40,956 nt of DNA. Source: Alphaproteobacteria bacterium (GTDB lineage: Bacteria; Pseudomonadota; Alphaproteobacteria; RF32; CAG-239). Numbering within the stretch: the stretch's first letter is position 1; each line of letters begins with the position of its first letter. The position numbers were made by a program, and so were the translations under genes. Location: contig JAFUTN010000016.1 of NCBI GenBank assembly GCA_017484225.1, positions 1 through 40,956 of the forward strand. The letters run 5' to 3'. Under the pieces are notes generated by a model that was not told the DNA's origin, made no database searches, and saw nothing but the letters and a program-made list of their open reading frames with translations. Below are positions 23,425-31,523 of the stretch, in pieces.

Positions 23425-23453
23425 TTTATAACACACCGGTCACCGTTTGTCAA
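23425..23453 (-). promoter_or_regulatory. Consensus sigma70 promoter of the candidate small RNA
   Basis: On the minus strand: TTGACA (23453-23448), 17 bp, TATAAA (23430-23425), so the transcript starts about 130 nt before the coding region. Confidence 0.75.
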
Positions 23454-23495
23454 GTTTTTTCTTATTCTGTGATGATTTTTATTATAATGATAAAA

Positions 23496-23527
23496 CAAAA
23501 AAACAGCGTTTTAGAATTATAACGCTG
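23496..23527 (-). terminator. Intrinsic terminator of the 130-residue gene
   Basis: CAGCGTT/AACGCTG stem (23504-23527) with a T-tract on the minus strand. Confidence 0.75.
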
Positions 23528-23550
23528 CTTTTGAAAGATTTTGCTGAAGC

Positions 23551-23943
23551 CTAATCATGCAATTCCAGCCCATACTGCATAGCATAATTGCGGACTTCTG
23601 CAATCAGTTTATCCGACTCTGTTGTCAGCACCAGTTCTGCTGCAAATTCTTTGTAATCACTTGTAGTGATAAAAAGTTTTTGCACTTGAGAGCAAACATA
23701 CCATTTGCCAATGTAGTTTTTCCACAGGTGCACAAACTTTCGGTCAGTAAAGAACAGAACCTCAGCCTCATCACAAAGAGGATGACTTTTCACATAGAAT
23801 TCAACCAAATCAGCACTGTAATTTCCCGTCAGCATCAAGTTTTGGGCTTGTGGGGACAGAAACACTTTTCCGGAAGTGGAATTTGGGGAACCCATCAAGT
23901 GCTTCAGATTTTGAAGCTCTTCCTTAAATTTGTTTTCATTCAT
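23551..23943 (-). CDS. Hypothetical 130-residue protein
   Basis: I do not recognise it. It is a soluble acidic/basic mixed protein with short hydrophobic strands (AEVLFFTDRKFVHLW, KWYVCSQVQKLFIT) and a helical N-terminus (FKEELQNLKHLM). The segment from residue 28 (LSPQAQNLMLTGNYSADLVEFYV) reads like a small alpha/beta domain. There is no signal peptide, and the SD is not convincing. It has its own terminator and is separated from htpG by a 150-bp divergent spacer. Confidence 0.5.
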   Translation of the reverse strand: MNENKFKEELQNLKHLMGSPNSTSGKVFLSPQAQNLMLTGNYSADLVEFYVKSHPLCDEAEVLFFTDRKFVHLWKNYIGKWYVCSQVQKLFITTSDYKEFAAELVLTTESDKLIAEVRNYAMQYGLELHD

Positions 23944-24037
23944 AGTTGATACTGTTTAAATAAATCCATAAAAATGTATAGTCAGATATAAGATAAATAC
24001 ACCGATAAAAAATTTCAACTAAATTTTATGGTTACCC

Positions 24038-24066
24038 CTTGCGAATTGTAAAAAACATTCCCATAT
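24038..24066 (+). promoter_or_regulatory. Heat-shock (RpoH-type) promoter of htpG
   Basis: CTTGCGA (24038-24044), 15 bp, CCCATAT (24060-24066), close to the sigma32 consensus CTTGAAA/CCCATNT, about 30 nt before the SD GGGAGA. It is what is expected upstream of an Hsp90 gene. Confidence 0.6.
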
Positions 24067-24094
24067 AAATTTTAGATTGTGAGGGAGAATAAAA

Positions 24095-25951
24095 ATGAGC
24101 AGAAAACAAAAATTCAAAACCGAAGTCAGTAAGTTATTGGATATAGTGATTAATTCGCTTTATTCGGAAAAGTATATATTTTTACGTGAACTGATTTCCA
24201 ATGCAAGTGATGCTTGCGATAAGTTGCGCTATTATGCGCTGATGAATCCGGGAATTGCTAAAGATAACGGTGATTTTAAGGTAATAATCACTCCAAATGC
24301 GGAAGAAAATACTTTAACCATCAGTGATAACGGAATCGGTATGAATAAAGATGATTTGATTAATCATCTGGGAACAATCGCAAAATCAGGAACGGCAGAC
24401 TTTGTTAATAATGCAAAAGATAATGGTTCGGTTGTAGATTTAATCGGAAAATTCGGTGTGGGATTTTATTCTGCTTTTATGGTGGCAAATAAGGTTGAAG
24501 TAGTGACCAAAAGAGCCGGAGAAGAACAAGCCTATAAATGGATTTCTAATGGTGTTGACGGGTTTGAAATTGAGGAAGCCACACGCGAAAAATTCGGCAC
24601 GGATATTAAGTTATATTTGAAAGATGATGCCAAAGATTTTACCGATACCATTTATTTGCGCCATATCATACGCACATATTCCGACCATATCAATTACCCG
24701 ATTGTTTTGGATTTGGGTAAAGCCGGTGAAGAAACGGTAAATACCGGACAGGCACTCTGGACCAAAAATAAGGCGGATATAACGGAAGAACAATACAATG
24801 AGTTTTATCATCATATTTCACGTAATTTTGATACACCGTGGATGCGGCTGCATTTTAAGGCGGAAGGAAGTATAGAATACACCGGATTGCTGTTTATTCC
24901 GTCCGAAGCTCCGTATGACTTGTTTCAGCCGGACCGCCAGCAAAGCTTAAAACTCTATGTAAATCGCGTATTTATTTCCGATAAAATAGATGATTTGATG
25001 CCGGCCTACCTGCGTTTTGTGAAAGGAATTATTGACAGTGCCGATTTGCCGCTCAATATTTCTCGTGAAATGTTGCAGCAAAATGCCTTGATTGCAAAAA
25101 TAAGAAACGGCGTTGTGTCTCGTATTTTGAAGGAATTAAAAAAGCGTTCCGAAGATTATGACGATTATATCAAGTTTTGGAACGCTTTCGGAACAGCTTT
25201 TAAGGAAGGTATTTACGAAGATTCCGTTAATCGGGTGGATATTGCGGAATTGTCGCGTTTTTATTCAACCAATTCAACAGATAAGCTTACATCTTTAGAT
25301 GAATACATAAAGCGTGTTCAGGAAGGACAGACAACTATCTATTATATTACCGGTGATGATATTCCGACAATGCGTAACAATCCGCAACTGGAAGCATTTG
25401 CCGCTAAAGGAATAGAGGTGCTGTTGCTGACAGATCCGATTGATGAGTTCTGGGTTCAGGTATTGACTAATTTTAAGGGATACCCGATTAAACATATCTC
25501 GCAAGCCGAAATGGACTTGAAAATGCAACGAGATACTCCTCGTGCGGATGAAGGCAGCCTGAAAAAACTCACCGACTATATGACGGAATTGTTTAAAGAC
25601 GAAGTCGGTAAGGTTGTTCCGACCGAAAAATTGACCAAGAGTCCGGTAAGTTTAACGGTGGAAAACGGGCAAATGAGTATTCATTTAGAGCGATTGATGC
25701 GCAATCACCAACAAAAAACAACATTTGCAAGCTCCAGAATTTTAGAGGTTAATCCTTATCACCCGCTGATAATTAAACTTGCAGACAGTATGTTTGATGA
25801 AAATAAAAAAGCGCAAGTTGAAGAAGTTTCCCGTTTGCTTTTGGATCAGGCTAAAATTTCTGAAGGAGAAGCTATCAGTGACAGTTCTTTCTTTAGTGAA
25901 AAACTAAGCAACTATATCTTACGCGGCTGGGATGAAAAGCAAAGCGCTTAA
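24095..25951 (+). CDS. htpG: Molecular chaperone HtpG (Hsp90 family)
   Basis: ATP-driven cytosolic chaperone. The 618-residue protein has the GHKL ATPase site: FLRELISNASDACDKL (Glu32, Asn36), ISDNGIGM and GKFGVGFYSAFM. The middle domain contains the FQPDRQQSLKLYVNRVFISD and PLNISREMLQ motifs, and the C-terminal dimerisation domain ends ILRGWDEK. No residue expected for ATP hydrolysis is missing. It is monocistronic, with an RpoH-like promoter and a strong terminator. Confidence 0.95.
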   Translation: MSRKQKFKTEVSKLLDIVINSLYSEKYIFLRELISNASDACDKLRYYALMNPGIAKDNGDFKVIITPNAEENTLTISDNGIGMNKDDLINHLGTIAKSGTADFVNNAKDNGSVVDLIGKFGVGFYSAFMVANKVEVVTKRAGEEQAYKWISNGVDGFEIEEATREKFGTDIKLYLKDDAKDFTDTIYLRHIIRTYSDHINYPIVLDLGKAGEETVNTGQALWTKNKADITEEQYNEFYHHISRNFDTPWMRLHFKAEGSIEYTGLLFIPSEAPYDLFQPDRQQSLKLYVNRVFISDKIDDLMPAYLRFVKGIIDSADLPLNISREMLQQNALIAKIRNGVVSRILKELKKRSEDYDDYIKFWNAFGTAFKEGIYEDSVNRVDIAELSRFYSTNSTDKLTSLDEYIKRVQEGQTTIYYITGDDIPTMRNNPQLEAFAAKGIEVLLLTDPIDEFWVQVLTNFKGYPIKHISQAEMDLKMQRDTPRADEGSLKKLTDYMTELFKDEVGKVVPTEKLTKSPVSLTVENGQMSIHLERLMRNHQQKTTFASSRILEVNPYHPLIIKLADSMFDENKKAQVEEVSRLLLDQAKISEGEAISDSSFFSEKLSNYILRGWDEKQSA

Positions 25952-25954
25952 CCC

Positions 25955-25985
25955 AAAAAGCTCCTCAATTTGAGGAGCTTTTTGA
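25955..25985. terminator. Bidirectional terminator after htpG
   Basis: A perfect stem AAAAAGCTCCTCA/TGAGGAGCTTTTT with A- and T-tracts on both sides, serving htpG and probably the convergent Cys-rich gene. Confidence 0.85.
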
Positions 25986-26003
25986 TTTAAGAAATACGCA
26001 ATT

Positions 26004-26456
26004 TTATAAATTTTCGTCAGCCGGATTAGAATTTTGGTTTACGGCAGGGTTAAAGTTGTGCATTCCGGAATGTTTGCCATGGTGTTTATCGTGATGTTTG
26101 CATTTATGATTCATAATCTCCGGCATACCGTTTTTACCGTCAGTATTGATGATAATCACATTACCGGCTTGTCTGTCAAAAGCCGAAACCGGCATTTTAA
26201 CACTGTGTAATTTAGGCTGATGATGGCAACAACTGCAACAAATACAGCAGCCGACACCAACACCGGCAAAAAAGATGATTAATGCAGCCAATAACTTGAA
26301 TAATTTTTTCTTACAGCCACAGCCGCAACCACAGCCGCAAGTGCATTTTCCGCCATCTTGACATCCGCATTTGCAGTCCGGACCGCAGCCGCAACCGCAT
26401 TCACATTTTTTTGTTTCGGTTTCAGAAACACCGTTATTTTTTTCTTTTTTATCCAT
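26004..26456 (-). CDS. Cys/His-rich single-span membrane protein (putative metal binding)
   Basis: The 150-residue protein starts KKEKNNGVSETETKK, then has a metallothionein-like cluster of 13 Cys in about 35 residues (CECGCGCG, CKCGC, CTCGCGCGCGC). A membrane helix follows (LLAALIIFFAGVGVG, about 53-67), then CCICCSCCHH at the membrane edge, a polar region and a His-rich end (HKCKHHDKHHGKH). Twenty cysteines in total suggest soft-metal (Cu, Zn, Cd) binding or storage; no known family was recognised. The ATG three codons further upstream is rejected because its SD would touch it; AAGGA is 9 nt before the chosen ATG. It is divergent from the Bcp gene. Confidence 0.6.
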   Translation of the reverse strand: MDKKEKNNGVSETETKKCECGCGCGPDCKCGCQDGGKCTCGCGCGCGCKKKLFKLLAALIIFFAGVGVGCCICCSCCHHQPKLHSVKMPVSAFDRQAGNVIIINTDGKNGMPEIMNHKCKHHDKHHGKHSGMHNFNPAVNQNSNPADENL

Positions 26457-26562
26457 TTTTACCATTCCTTTTCAAATAAGTTGATTTACAGTATTAAATT
26501 AATTATTAATTTACAAAAAGTAAAGGATAATTTGAAAGGTCTTTTTTTTACAAGGAGGAATT

Positions 26563-27012
26563 ATGGAAAATATTGAACTTTGCGGAATAGATGAAAATGG
26601 TCATGAAAAAAAGTTTAGTTTAAAAAATTTTTCAGGAAAAAATGTTGTGTTGTATTTTTACCCGAAAGATAATACTTCAGGATGCACCGCCGAGGCCTGC
26701 TCTTTTCGTGATAATTTTAGTCGTATTATGCCTAAAGCTGTAGTGATTGGAGTAAGTCCGGACTCTGTGGCCGGTCACTTAAAATTCAGAGAAAAACAAA
26801 ACCTGAATTTTGTTTTGCTTTCGGATTCAGAACATTTATTGTCATCAGCATTCGGTGTTTGGAAAGAAAAATCCATGTATGGCAGAAAGTATATGGGAAT
26901 TGAACGTTCAACCTTTGTGCTTGACAAGCAGGGAAATATTGTGAAAGAATGGAGAAAGGTAAAAGTTGCCGGACACGTAGACGAGGTTTTGAACTTTCTG
27001 AATAATATGTAA
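26563..27012 (+). CDS. bcp: Thioredoxin-dependent thiol peroxidase (BCP/PrxQ type)
   Basis: Reduces hydrogen peroxide and organic hydroperoxides using thioredoxin. The 149-residue protein has YPKDNTSGCTAEACSFRD with peroxidatic Cys41 and resolving Cys46, the spacing of PrxQ enzymes, and the usual GVSPDSVAGHLKF and YGRKYMGIERSTFVLD segments. SD AAGGAGG, 5 nt. It is followed 10 nt later by a PH-like membrane gene. Thioredoxin itself (27717-28031) is nearby on the other strand. Confidence 0.92.
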   Translation: MENIELCGIDENGHEKKFSLKNFSGKNVVLYFYPKDNTSGCTAEACSFRDNFSRIMPKAVVIGVSPDSVAGHLKFREKQNLNFVLLSDSEHLLSSAFGVWKEKSMYGRKYMGIERSTFVLDKQGNIVKEWRKVKVAGHVDEVLNFLNNM

Positions 27013-27022
27013 GGAGCGAAAG

Positions 27023-27586
27023 ATGAAAGAAGTTATTTATTACAAATTTAAAAAAGGAATTGGAGCTTATTTGTGGCTTGTTTTTGATATTGCGGCCTTG
27101 GCATTTTTGTTTTGCGGAATTTGGCACTATCCGTATTGTGCATCATGGTGGCAATGTATTTTGCTGTTTGTAATTTTCGGCGCTCATCTGGGGCTGTGGT
27201 TTTATAAATATGCGGCCGATAATGCAATGGCGGTGATTACTGACGACAGCATCAAAATAGACCACAACAATCCTTTGAAATGGGATGATGTTGCTTATGC
27301 TGAAGAAATTATGGTTGATTGTTGCGGTTTGAAAAAAGTTATCTCTCTGGTTCCGCATGACGGAATTGACTATAAGTATAATTGGTTACAGCGCCACAAT
27401 GCGGGATTCACGGCATTTTCCATTCCTCTGTATGGTATAATTTCGCCGGAAGATGAAGAAAAAATCACTAAAATAATTGAAAAGAAAATCGGTCTTAAAA
27501 GTAACAAGACAGAAAAAAAGAAAAGTGAAAAAAATTCAAATCCGACAAAAGCAAAACAGCCGACCGGCGGTCGTAGTAAGAAATAA
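27023..27586 (+). CDS. Membrane protein with bacterial PH-like domain
   Basis: The 187-residue protein has two membrane segments (about 15-35 and 43-62) and then a beta-rich domain: VITDDSIKIDHN, then PLKWDDVAYAEEIMV, KKVISLVPHD, the strand pair TAFSIPLYGISPEDEEKI (split as TAFSIPLYG and IISPEDEEKI) and a final helix. This is the pattern of STM3941-like bacterial PH domains, which are often fused to two transmembrane helices. The last 30 residues are Lys/Ser-rich and disordered. Function unknown. It is co-transcribed with bcp. Confidence 0.55.
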   Translation: MKEVIYYKFKKGIGAYLWLVFDIAALAFLFCGIWHYPYCASWWQCILLFVIFGAHLGLWFYKYAADNAMAVITDDSIKIDHNNPLKWDDVAYAEEIMVDCCGLKKVISLVPHDGIDYKYNWLQRHNAGFTAFSIPLYGIISPEDEEKITKIIEKKIGLKSNKTEKKKSEKNSNPTKAKQPTGGRSKK

Positions 27587-27604
27587 AAATTACGGTTTTC
27601 CTTA

Positions 27605-27634
27605 AAAAATTCCCGCCATGGCGGGAATTTTTTG
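27605..27634 (+). terminator. Intrinsic terminator after the PH-like gene
   Basis: AAAAATTCCCGCC/GGCGGGAATTTTT; a near-perfect palindrome that can work in both directions. Confidence 0.85.
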
Positions 27635-27637
27635 TAA

Positions 27638-27681
27638 CAAAAAAAACATACTCCCGCCGATTATTCCGGACAGGAGTATGT
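27638..27681 (-). terminator. Intrinsic terminator of trxA
   Basis: Arms ACATACTCC (27646-27654) and GGAGTATGT (27673-27681), with a T-tract on the minus strand. Confidence 0.75.
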
Positions 27682-27716
27682 CTTATTGAACAGAATAATA
27701 AAGGGATGTGAAAACT

Positions 27717-28031
27717 TCACTTATAGGACTCTATCCAAGATTTGATATTGGATTCGGTATTCAAGCCAACCTTAACATCAACTTGTTTTCCGTCTTTAAA
27801 CAGAAACATTGTCGGAATACTTCGGATACCGAAACTGCTTGCCGTATCAGGAGAATCATCAACATTCATCTTATATACCGTAAGTTCCGGCATATCTTCA
27901 TCAATAACTTCCAAAATCGGTCCCAACTGACGGCACGGACCGCACCATTCAGCCCAAAAATCAACCAATACAAGTCCTTTAGAAGCTGATACTTTTTCTG
28001 CAAATTGTTCATCTGTCAACGGTTGTGTCAT
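27717..28031 (-). CDS. trxA: Thioredoxin
   Basis: General disulfide reductant. The 104-residue protein has the WAEWCGPC active site (Cys30, Cys33), the buried Asp in VLVDFWA, cis-Pro in SIPTMFLF and the final helix. Every canonical feature is present. SD AGGAG; the promoter is at 28067-28095, and it is monocistronic. It would recycle the PrxQ-type peroxidase encoded nearby. Confidence 0.95.
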   Translation of the reverse strand: MTQPLTDEQFAEKVSASKGLVLVDFWAEWCGPCRQLGPILEVIDEDMPELTVYKMNVDDSPDTASSFGIRSIPTMFLFKDGKQVDVKVGLNTESNIKSWIESYK

Positions 28032-28066
28032 AACAAAAATCTCCTGATAAAATTAACCTGTTTTTA

Positions 28067-28095
28067 TATATAGTTTTTTTTGCAGCCGATTGCAA
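28067..28095 (-). promoter_or_regulatory. Sigma70-type promoter of trxA
   Basis: On the minus strand: TTGCAA (28095-28090), 17 bp, TATATA (28072-28067), 36 nt before the start codon. Confidence 0.6.
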
Positions 28096-28121
28096 GCTTA
28101 TCTTATTTTTATTTTCATATT

Positions 28122-31100
28122 TTAAGAAACCCGCATCAGGCGCGCCTCATTTGTCCACAAAATATATGTTTCAATCTGTGCCGCCGGATATATTTTTGCT
28201 ATCAGTGCCGCATAAATATTCAACTGATTTTTATATACCGGATTGAGGTGTTTTGCATCTGTATCCGTTTTTTTGTTGGTTTTAAAATCCACGATTTTAA
28301 TTTTATCCGGCAAAATAACTAAACGGTCTATCTGTGCCGATATGATTTTACCGTTGAGTTCTCCGGACACCGGCACTTCGGCACGTGAATTTTCTCCGAA
28401 CAACTCTACAAAATCCGGTTCATTCAGCAAGTGCAAAACTTCTGCCGTTATTTTTTCTTTTTGGTCGGGCGTAAATTCTCCGGCATTTTGTTGCAAAAAC
28501 ATCTCCGTTACCGTCTGCCTATCCTTTTGTGCTGACGGCAAAAATTGCAACAATTTATGAATCAATGTTCCGCGACGATAATAATCGCCTCCGTCTGCCA
28601 GAGGAGAAACGGAATCGGTTTCATCATTATCTTCCGGCAGTTTTGACGGGGTATACGGTTTTGCAAGCGGACCTTCTTCCGGAGCATCCTTGTTTATCCA
28701 GTCTTCGGGCTGCATAACTTTTAATTCAACAATATCCGCATCATCATCTTTTTTAGAGATAAATTCTTCTGTTTCATAATAAACAGACTTACTGTCTTGG
28801 CTTTGTTCACCGCAGTTTTGTAATGTCTTCCGGCAGAAATCATACCACGTTCCGCCCTTAGCCGTGCCGTATCCGCAAATATATAATCTGTCTTCGGCAC
28901 GGGTTAAAGCCACATACATCAGGCGGCGATATTCTTCTGTGTTTTTTTGCCAATCATTTTGAGAGAGCCGGCGGCAATTTTCGTCGTAACAATCTTTCCG
29001 TAACGGATAATAAGCCAGATTTTCATCTTTCAGAAACGCCAGAGAAGAACTCTGTCTTTTGGTTGTGACGGTATCCGGTAAAAACACTACCCGAGCCTGC
29101 AATCCTTTAGAATGGTGAACTGTCATCAATCTGACGGCATCAATGTCATTTTGCTCGGATTCTCTTTTTACCTCAATTTCATTTCCGGCAAACCAGGAAA
29201 TAAATCCTTGCATTGAAGGTATATGTTCCCGCTCATAGGCTATTGTGGTATTTATAAATTCGTCTAAAGCATCTTCAACTTCCAATCCCATACGGGCAAT
29301 AAATTTATGACGACCGTTATATTTTGTCAGCACATAGTTGTAGAGTTCATACGGACGAATTATATCCATTTTTTTGAGCAAAAAATCTAATTGTTCATAA
29401 ATTTTCGGATACTCTTTCTTATTGTCACATAATTTTATCCATAGCGAGGCACCGCCACGGTTGTAGCATAATTTGAACAAATCATCATCAGTTAATCCAA
29501 ACAAAGGAGACTTCAGCACTTCGGCCAACGATAAATCATCATTGGTATAAAGCAAAAATTTACCCAGCGAAATCAAATCCATTACCGCAATTTGTTCCGA
29601 AAGTTTCAATTTGTCGGCACCGGAAACGTTAACGTCCATATCTTTGCAAGCGCGCACAAAATCTTCAACTCCGTTGGCTCTTTTTTGAAACAATACCATA
29701 AAATCTTTGAAATGCAGAGGTCTGGCACTGTTTTTAGTTTCAGCCATCAAATCTTTAATTTTTTGAGCCATTGCTTGAGCTAATTGCGATTTCTGCGAAA
29801 TTTCACTGCTACGACTTAACGGAAATTCTTCCGGTTCAATATTTTTCTTGTCAGCTTTGGATTTTTTTGTGTTTTCAGACACAAACAGAGGCCAAATTTC
29901 CACATGTCCGTATTCGCCGGCACGATACGGCAAGTGTGCAACTTTTTCACCTTCGGCCGTTACACCATGATATACTTCCGGTTCGGCAAAAATACTGTTT
30001 ACAACATCCAAAACGGCAGCAGACGAACGAAATGAAACTTCCAAATTAATTTTTTTGAATTTTTCTTGCGCTTTATCCTTAAAATACTTCGCCATTTCAT
30101 CAAATTTATCCGGATCGGCTCCCTGAAAACTGAAAATAGATTGCTTTCGGTCTCCAACCGCAAAAATTGTGCGGTTTTGCATTTTGCTTCCGTCACCGGC
30201 AAAAAATTCACCGCTTAAAGCCTGCATTATTCGCCATTGCGAAGGAGATGTATCTTGCGCTTCATCAACTAAAATATGGTCAATACCGCCGTCCAGTTTA
30301 TACAGAACCCAATTAGCCGTATCGGATGAAGACAGCAGCTTTTCGGTTAAATCAATTAAATCGTTAAAATCAAGTGTCGCACTCTCTTTTTTGTATGCGC
30401 CGTAACGTTTATTAATTTCGTTGGCAATACCGAACACAGCCTGCGAGGCAAAAAATAATTTTTGCTTTGTTATTTTATTTTTAACTTCCTGCAAACGCAA
30501 AGCCTCAGCTTGCATCCGCTCTTCAGCTTGATCATCAAATTTTCGGGCATCACCTGTTGTTTGCGAACAATTAATTGTTCCGTTTTTGGTGAAAAATTGA
30601 GCACAGTATTCGTCAAAATCTATTCCGCGCATTCCGTTTTGTTTGATTTTCTTAAATACTTTGGCTTTTTCCGTATTTTTTTCACTGCCGTGCATTAAGG
30701 CTGCAATATTTTTATCCAAATCTGTCAAATTAACCGACTTCATACATTGGTTAATCAGGTCAGCAAGCAATAAATTTTTATCGGCACCTATTTTTTTTGC
30801 CAATGCGGTTTCAAAAGCGGAAAAATCGGCATATTTGCACATTATATCATTGATTTCGCGGCGTCTTTGCAGCAATGTTTTCATGATTTTAGGAAAATCT
30901 TTTTCACTTAAATTTGCCGTTAAATAGTGCAAATAACCTGATGTCTGCGAATCGCTTTCACTTTCAGCCTCATGCAGAATCTCTAACCTTATTTTATTTA
31001 ATACTTCGTTGGAAACCGAATCGTCCATTACTTCAAAATAAGGCGTAACATCAGCTTCCAACGGAAAACGCTTTAAAATTTCCTGACAAAAGCTATGTAT

Positions 31101-31523
31101 TGTTTGAATTTTCAAACCGCCGGGTGTATCCAACAATTCGGCAAACAAGGTTCGTGCCGTCTTTTTATTTTCAGCCCTTTCTTCGGCATTTTTTTCATCA
31201 GCACCAAAGAGTTCGTCCAAACTTTTATCCAAATCGCTTTCACTTGCTACCGACCATTCGCTCAAACGTTTGGAAATTCTGTCTTTCATTTGTGCAGCAG
31301 CAGCTTTGGTATAGGTCAGGCAAAGAAGTCTGTTCGGTTTTACTCCGGAAAGAAGCAGACGCAATACTCTATCTGAAAGCACCTTTGTTTTGCCTGTTCC
31401 GGCCGATGCCTCTACCCACACGGAATAATTAGGATCAGCAGCTTGTCTTTGTTGTTCGGAAGCTGTTTTTTTTCGTTCCGCGCGAATATTTTCATACTTT
31501 ATTTTATTATCGGTTTCAGTCAT
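28122..31523 (-). CDS. addA: Double-strand break repair helicase-nuclease AddA
   Basis: The large subunit of the AddAB helicase-nuclease, which resects double-strand ends for RecA. The 1133-residue protein has superfamily 1A motifs in order: WVEASAGTGKTKVL (Walker A), LTYTKAAAAQM, ILVDEAQDTSPSQW, VGDRKQSIFSFQGA, VSFRSS, LMTVHHSKGLQARVV and YVALTRAEDRL. A C-terminal PD-(D/E)XK nuclease follows, with IVDFKTNKK. The start was set to the ATG with SD GGAGG, nine codons inside the longest frame. It overlaps the addB stop by 8 nt, so the two are translationally coupled. Confidence 0.94.
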   Translation of the reverse strand: MTETDNKIKYENIRAERKKTASEQQRQAADPNYSVWVEASAGTGKTKVLSDRVLRLLLSGVKPNRLLCLTYTKAAAAQMKDRISKRLSEWSVASESDLDKSLDELFGADEKNAEERAENKKTARTLFAELLDTPGGLKIQTIHSFCQEILKRFPLEADVTPYFEVMDDSVSNEVLNKIRLEILHEAESESDSQTSGYLHYLTANLSEKDFPKIMKTLLQRRREINDIMCKYADFSAFETALAKKIGADKNLLLADLINQCMKSVNLTDLDKNIAALMHGSEKNTEKAKVFKKIKQNGMRGIDFDEYCAQFFTKNGTINCSQTTGDARKFDDQAEERMQAEALRLQEVKNKITKQKLFFASQAVFGIANEINKRYGAYKKESATLDFNDLIDLTEKLLSSSDTANWVLYKLDGGIDHILVDEAQDTSPSQWRIMQALSGEFFAGDGSKMQNRTIFAVGDRKQSIFSFQGADPDKFDEMAKYFKDKAQEKFKKINLEVSFRSSAAVLDVVNSIFAEPEVYHGVTAEGEKVAHLPYRAGEYGHVEIWPLFVSENTKKSKADKKNIEPEEFPLSRSSEISQKSQLAQAMAQKIKDLMAETKNSARPLHFKDFMVLFQKRANGVEDFVRACKDMDVNVSGADKLKLSEQIAVMDLISLGKFLLYTNDDLSLAEVLKSPLFGLTDDDLFKLCYNRGGASLWIKLCDNKKEYPKIYEQLDFLLKKMDIIRPYELYNYVLTKYNGRHKFIARMGLEVEDALDEFINTTIAYEREHIPSMQGFISWFAGNEIEVKRESEQNDIDAVRLMTVHHSKGLQARVVFLPDTVTTKRQSSSLAFLKDENLAYYPLRKDCYDENCRRLSQNDWQKNTEEYRRLMYVALTRAEDRLYICGYGTAKGGTWYDFCRKTLQNCGEQSQDSKSVYYETEEFISKKDDDADIVELKVMQPEDWINKDAPEEGPLAKPYTPSKLPEDNDETDSVSPLADGGDYYRRGTLIHKLLQFLPSAQKDRQTVTEMFLQQNAGEFTPDQKEKITAEVLHLLNEPDFVELFGENSRAEVPVSGELNGKIISAQIDRLVILPDKIKIVDFKTNKKTDTDAKHLNPVYKNQLNIYAALIAKIYPAAQIETYILWTNEARLMRVS

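Noticed and set aside
23290..23436. In-frame 49-codon upstream extension of the 165-residue gene
   Set aside because: It spans the promoter region, the small-RNA hairpin and two terminator-like hairpins; the internal ATG has a good SD.
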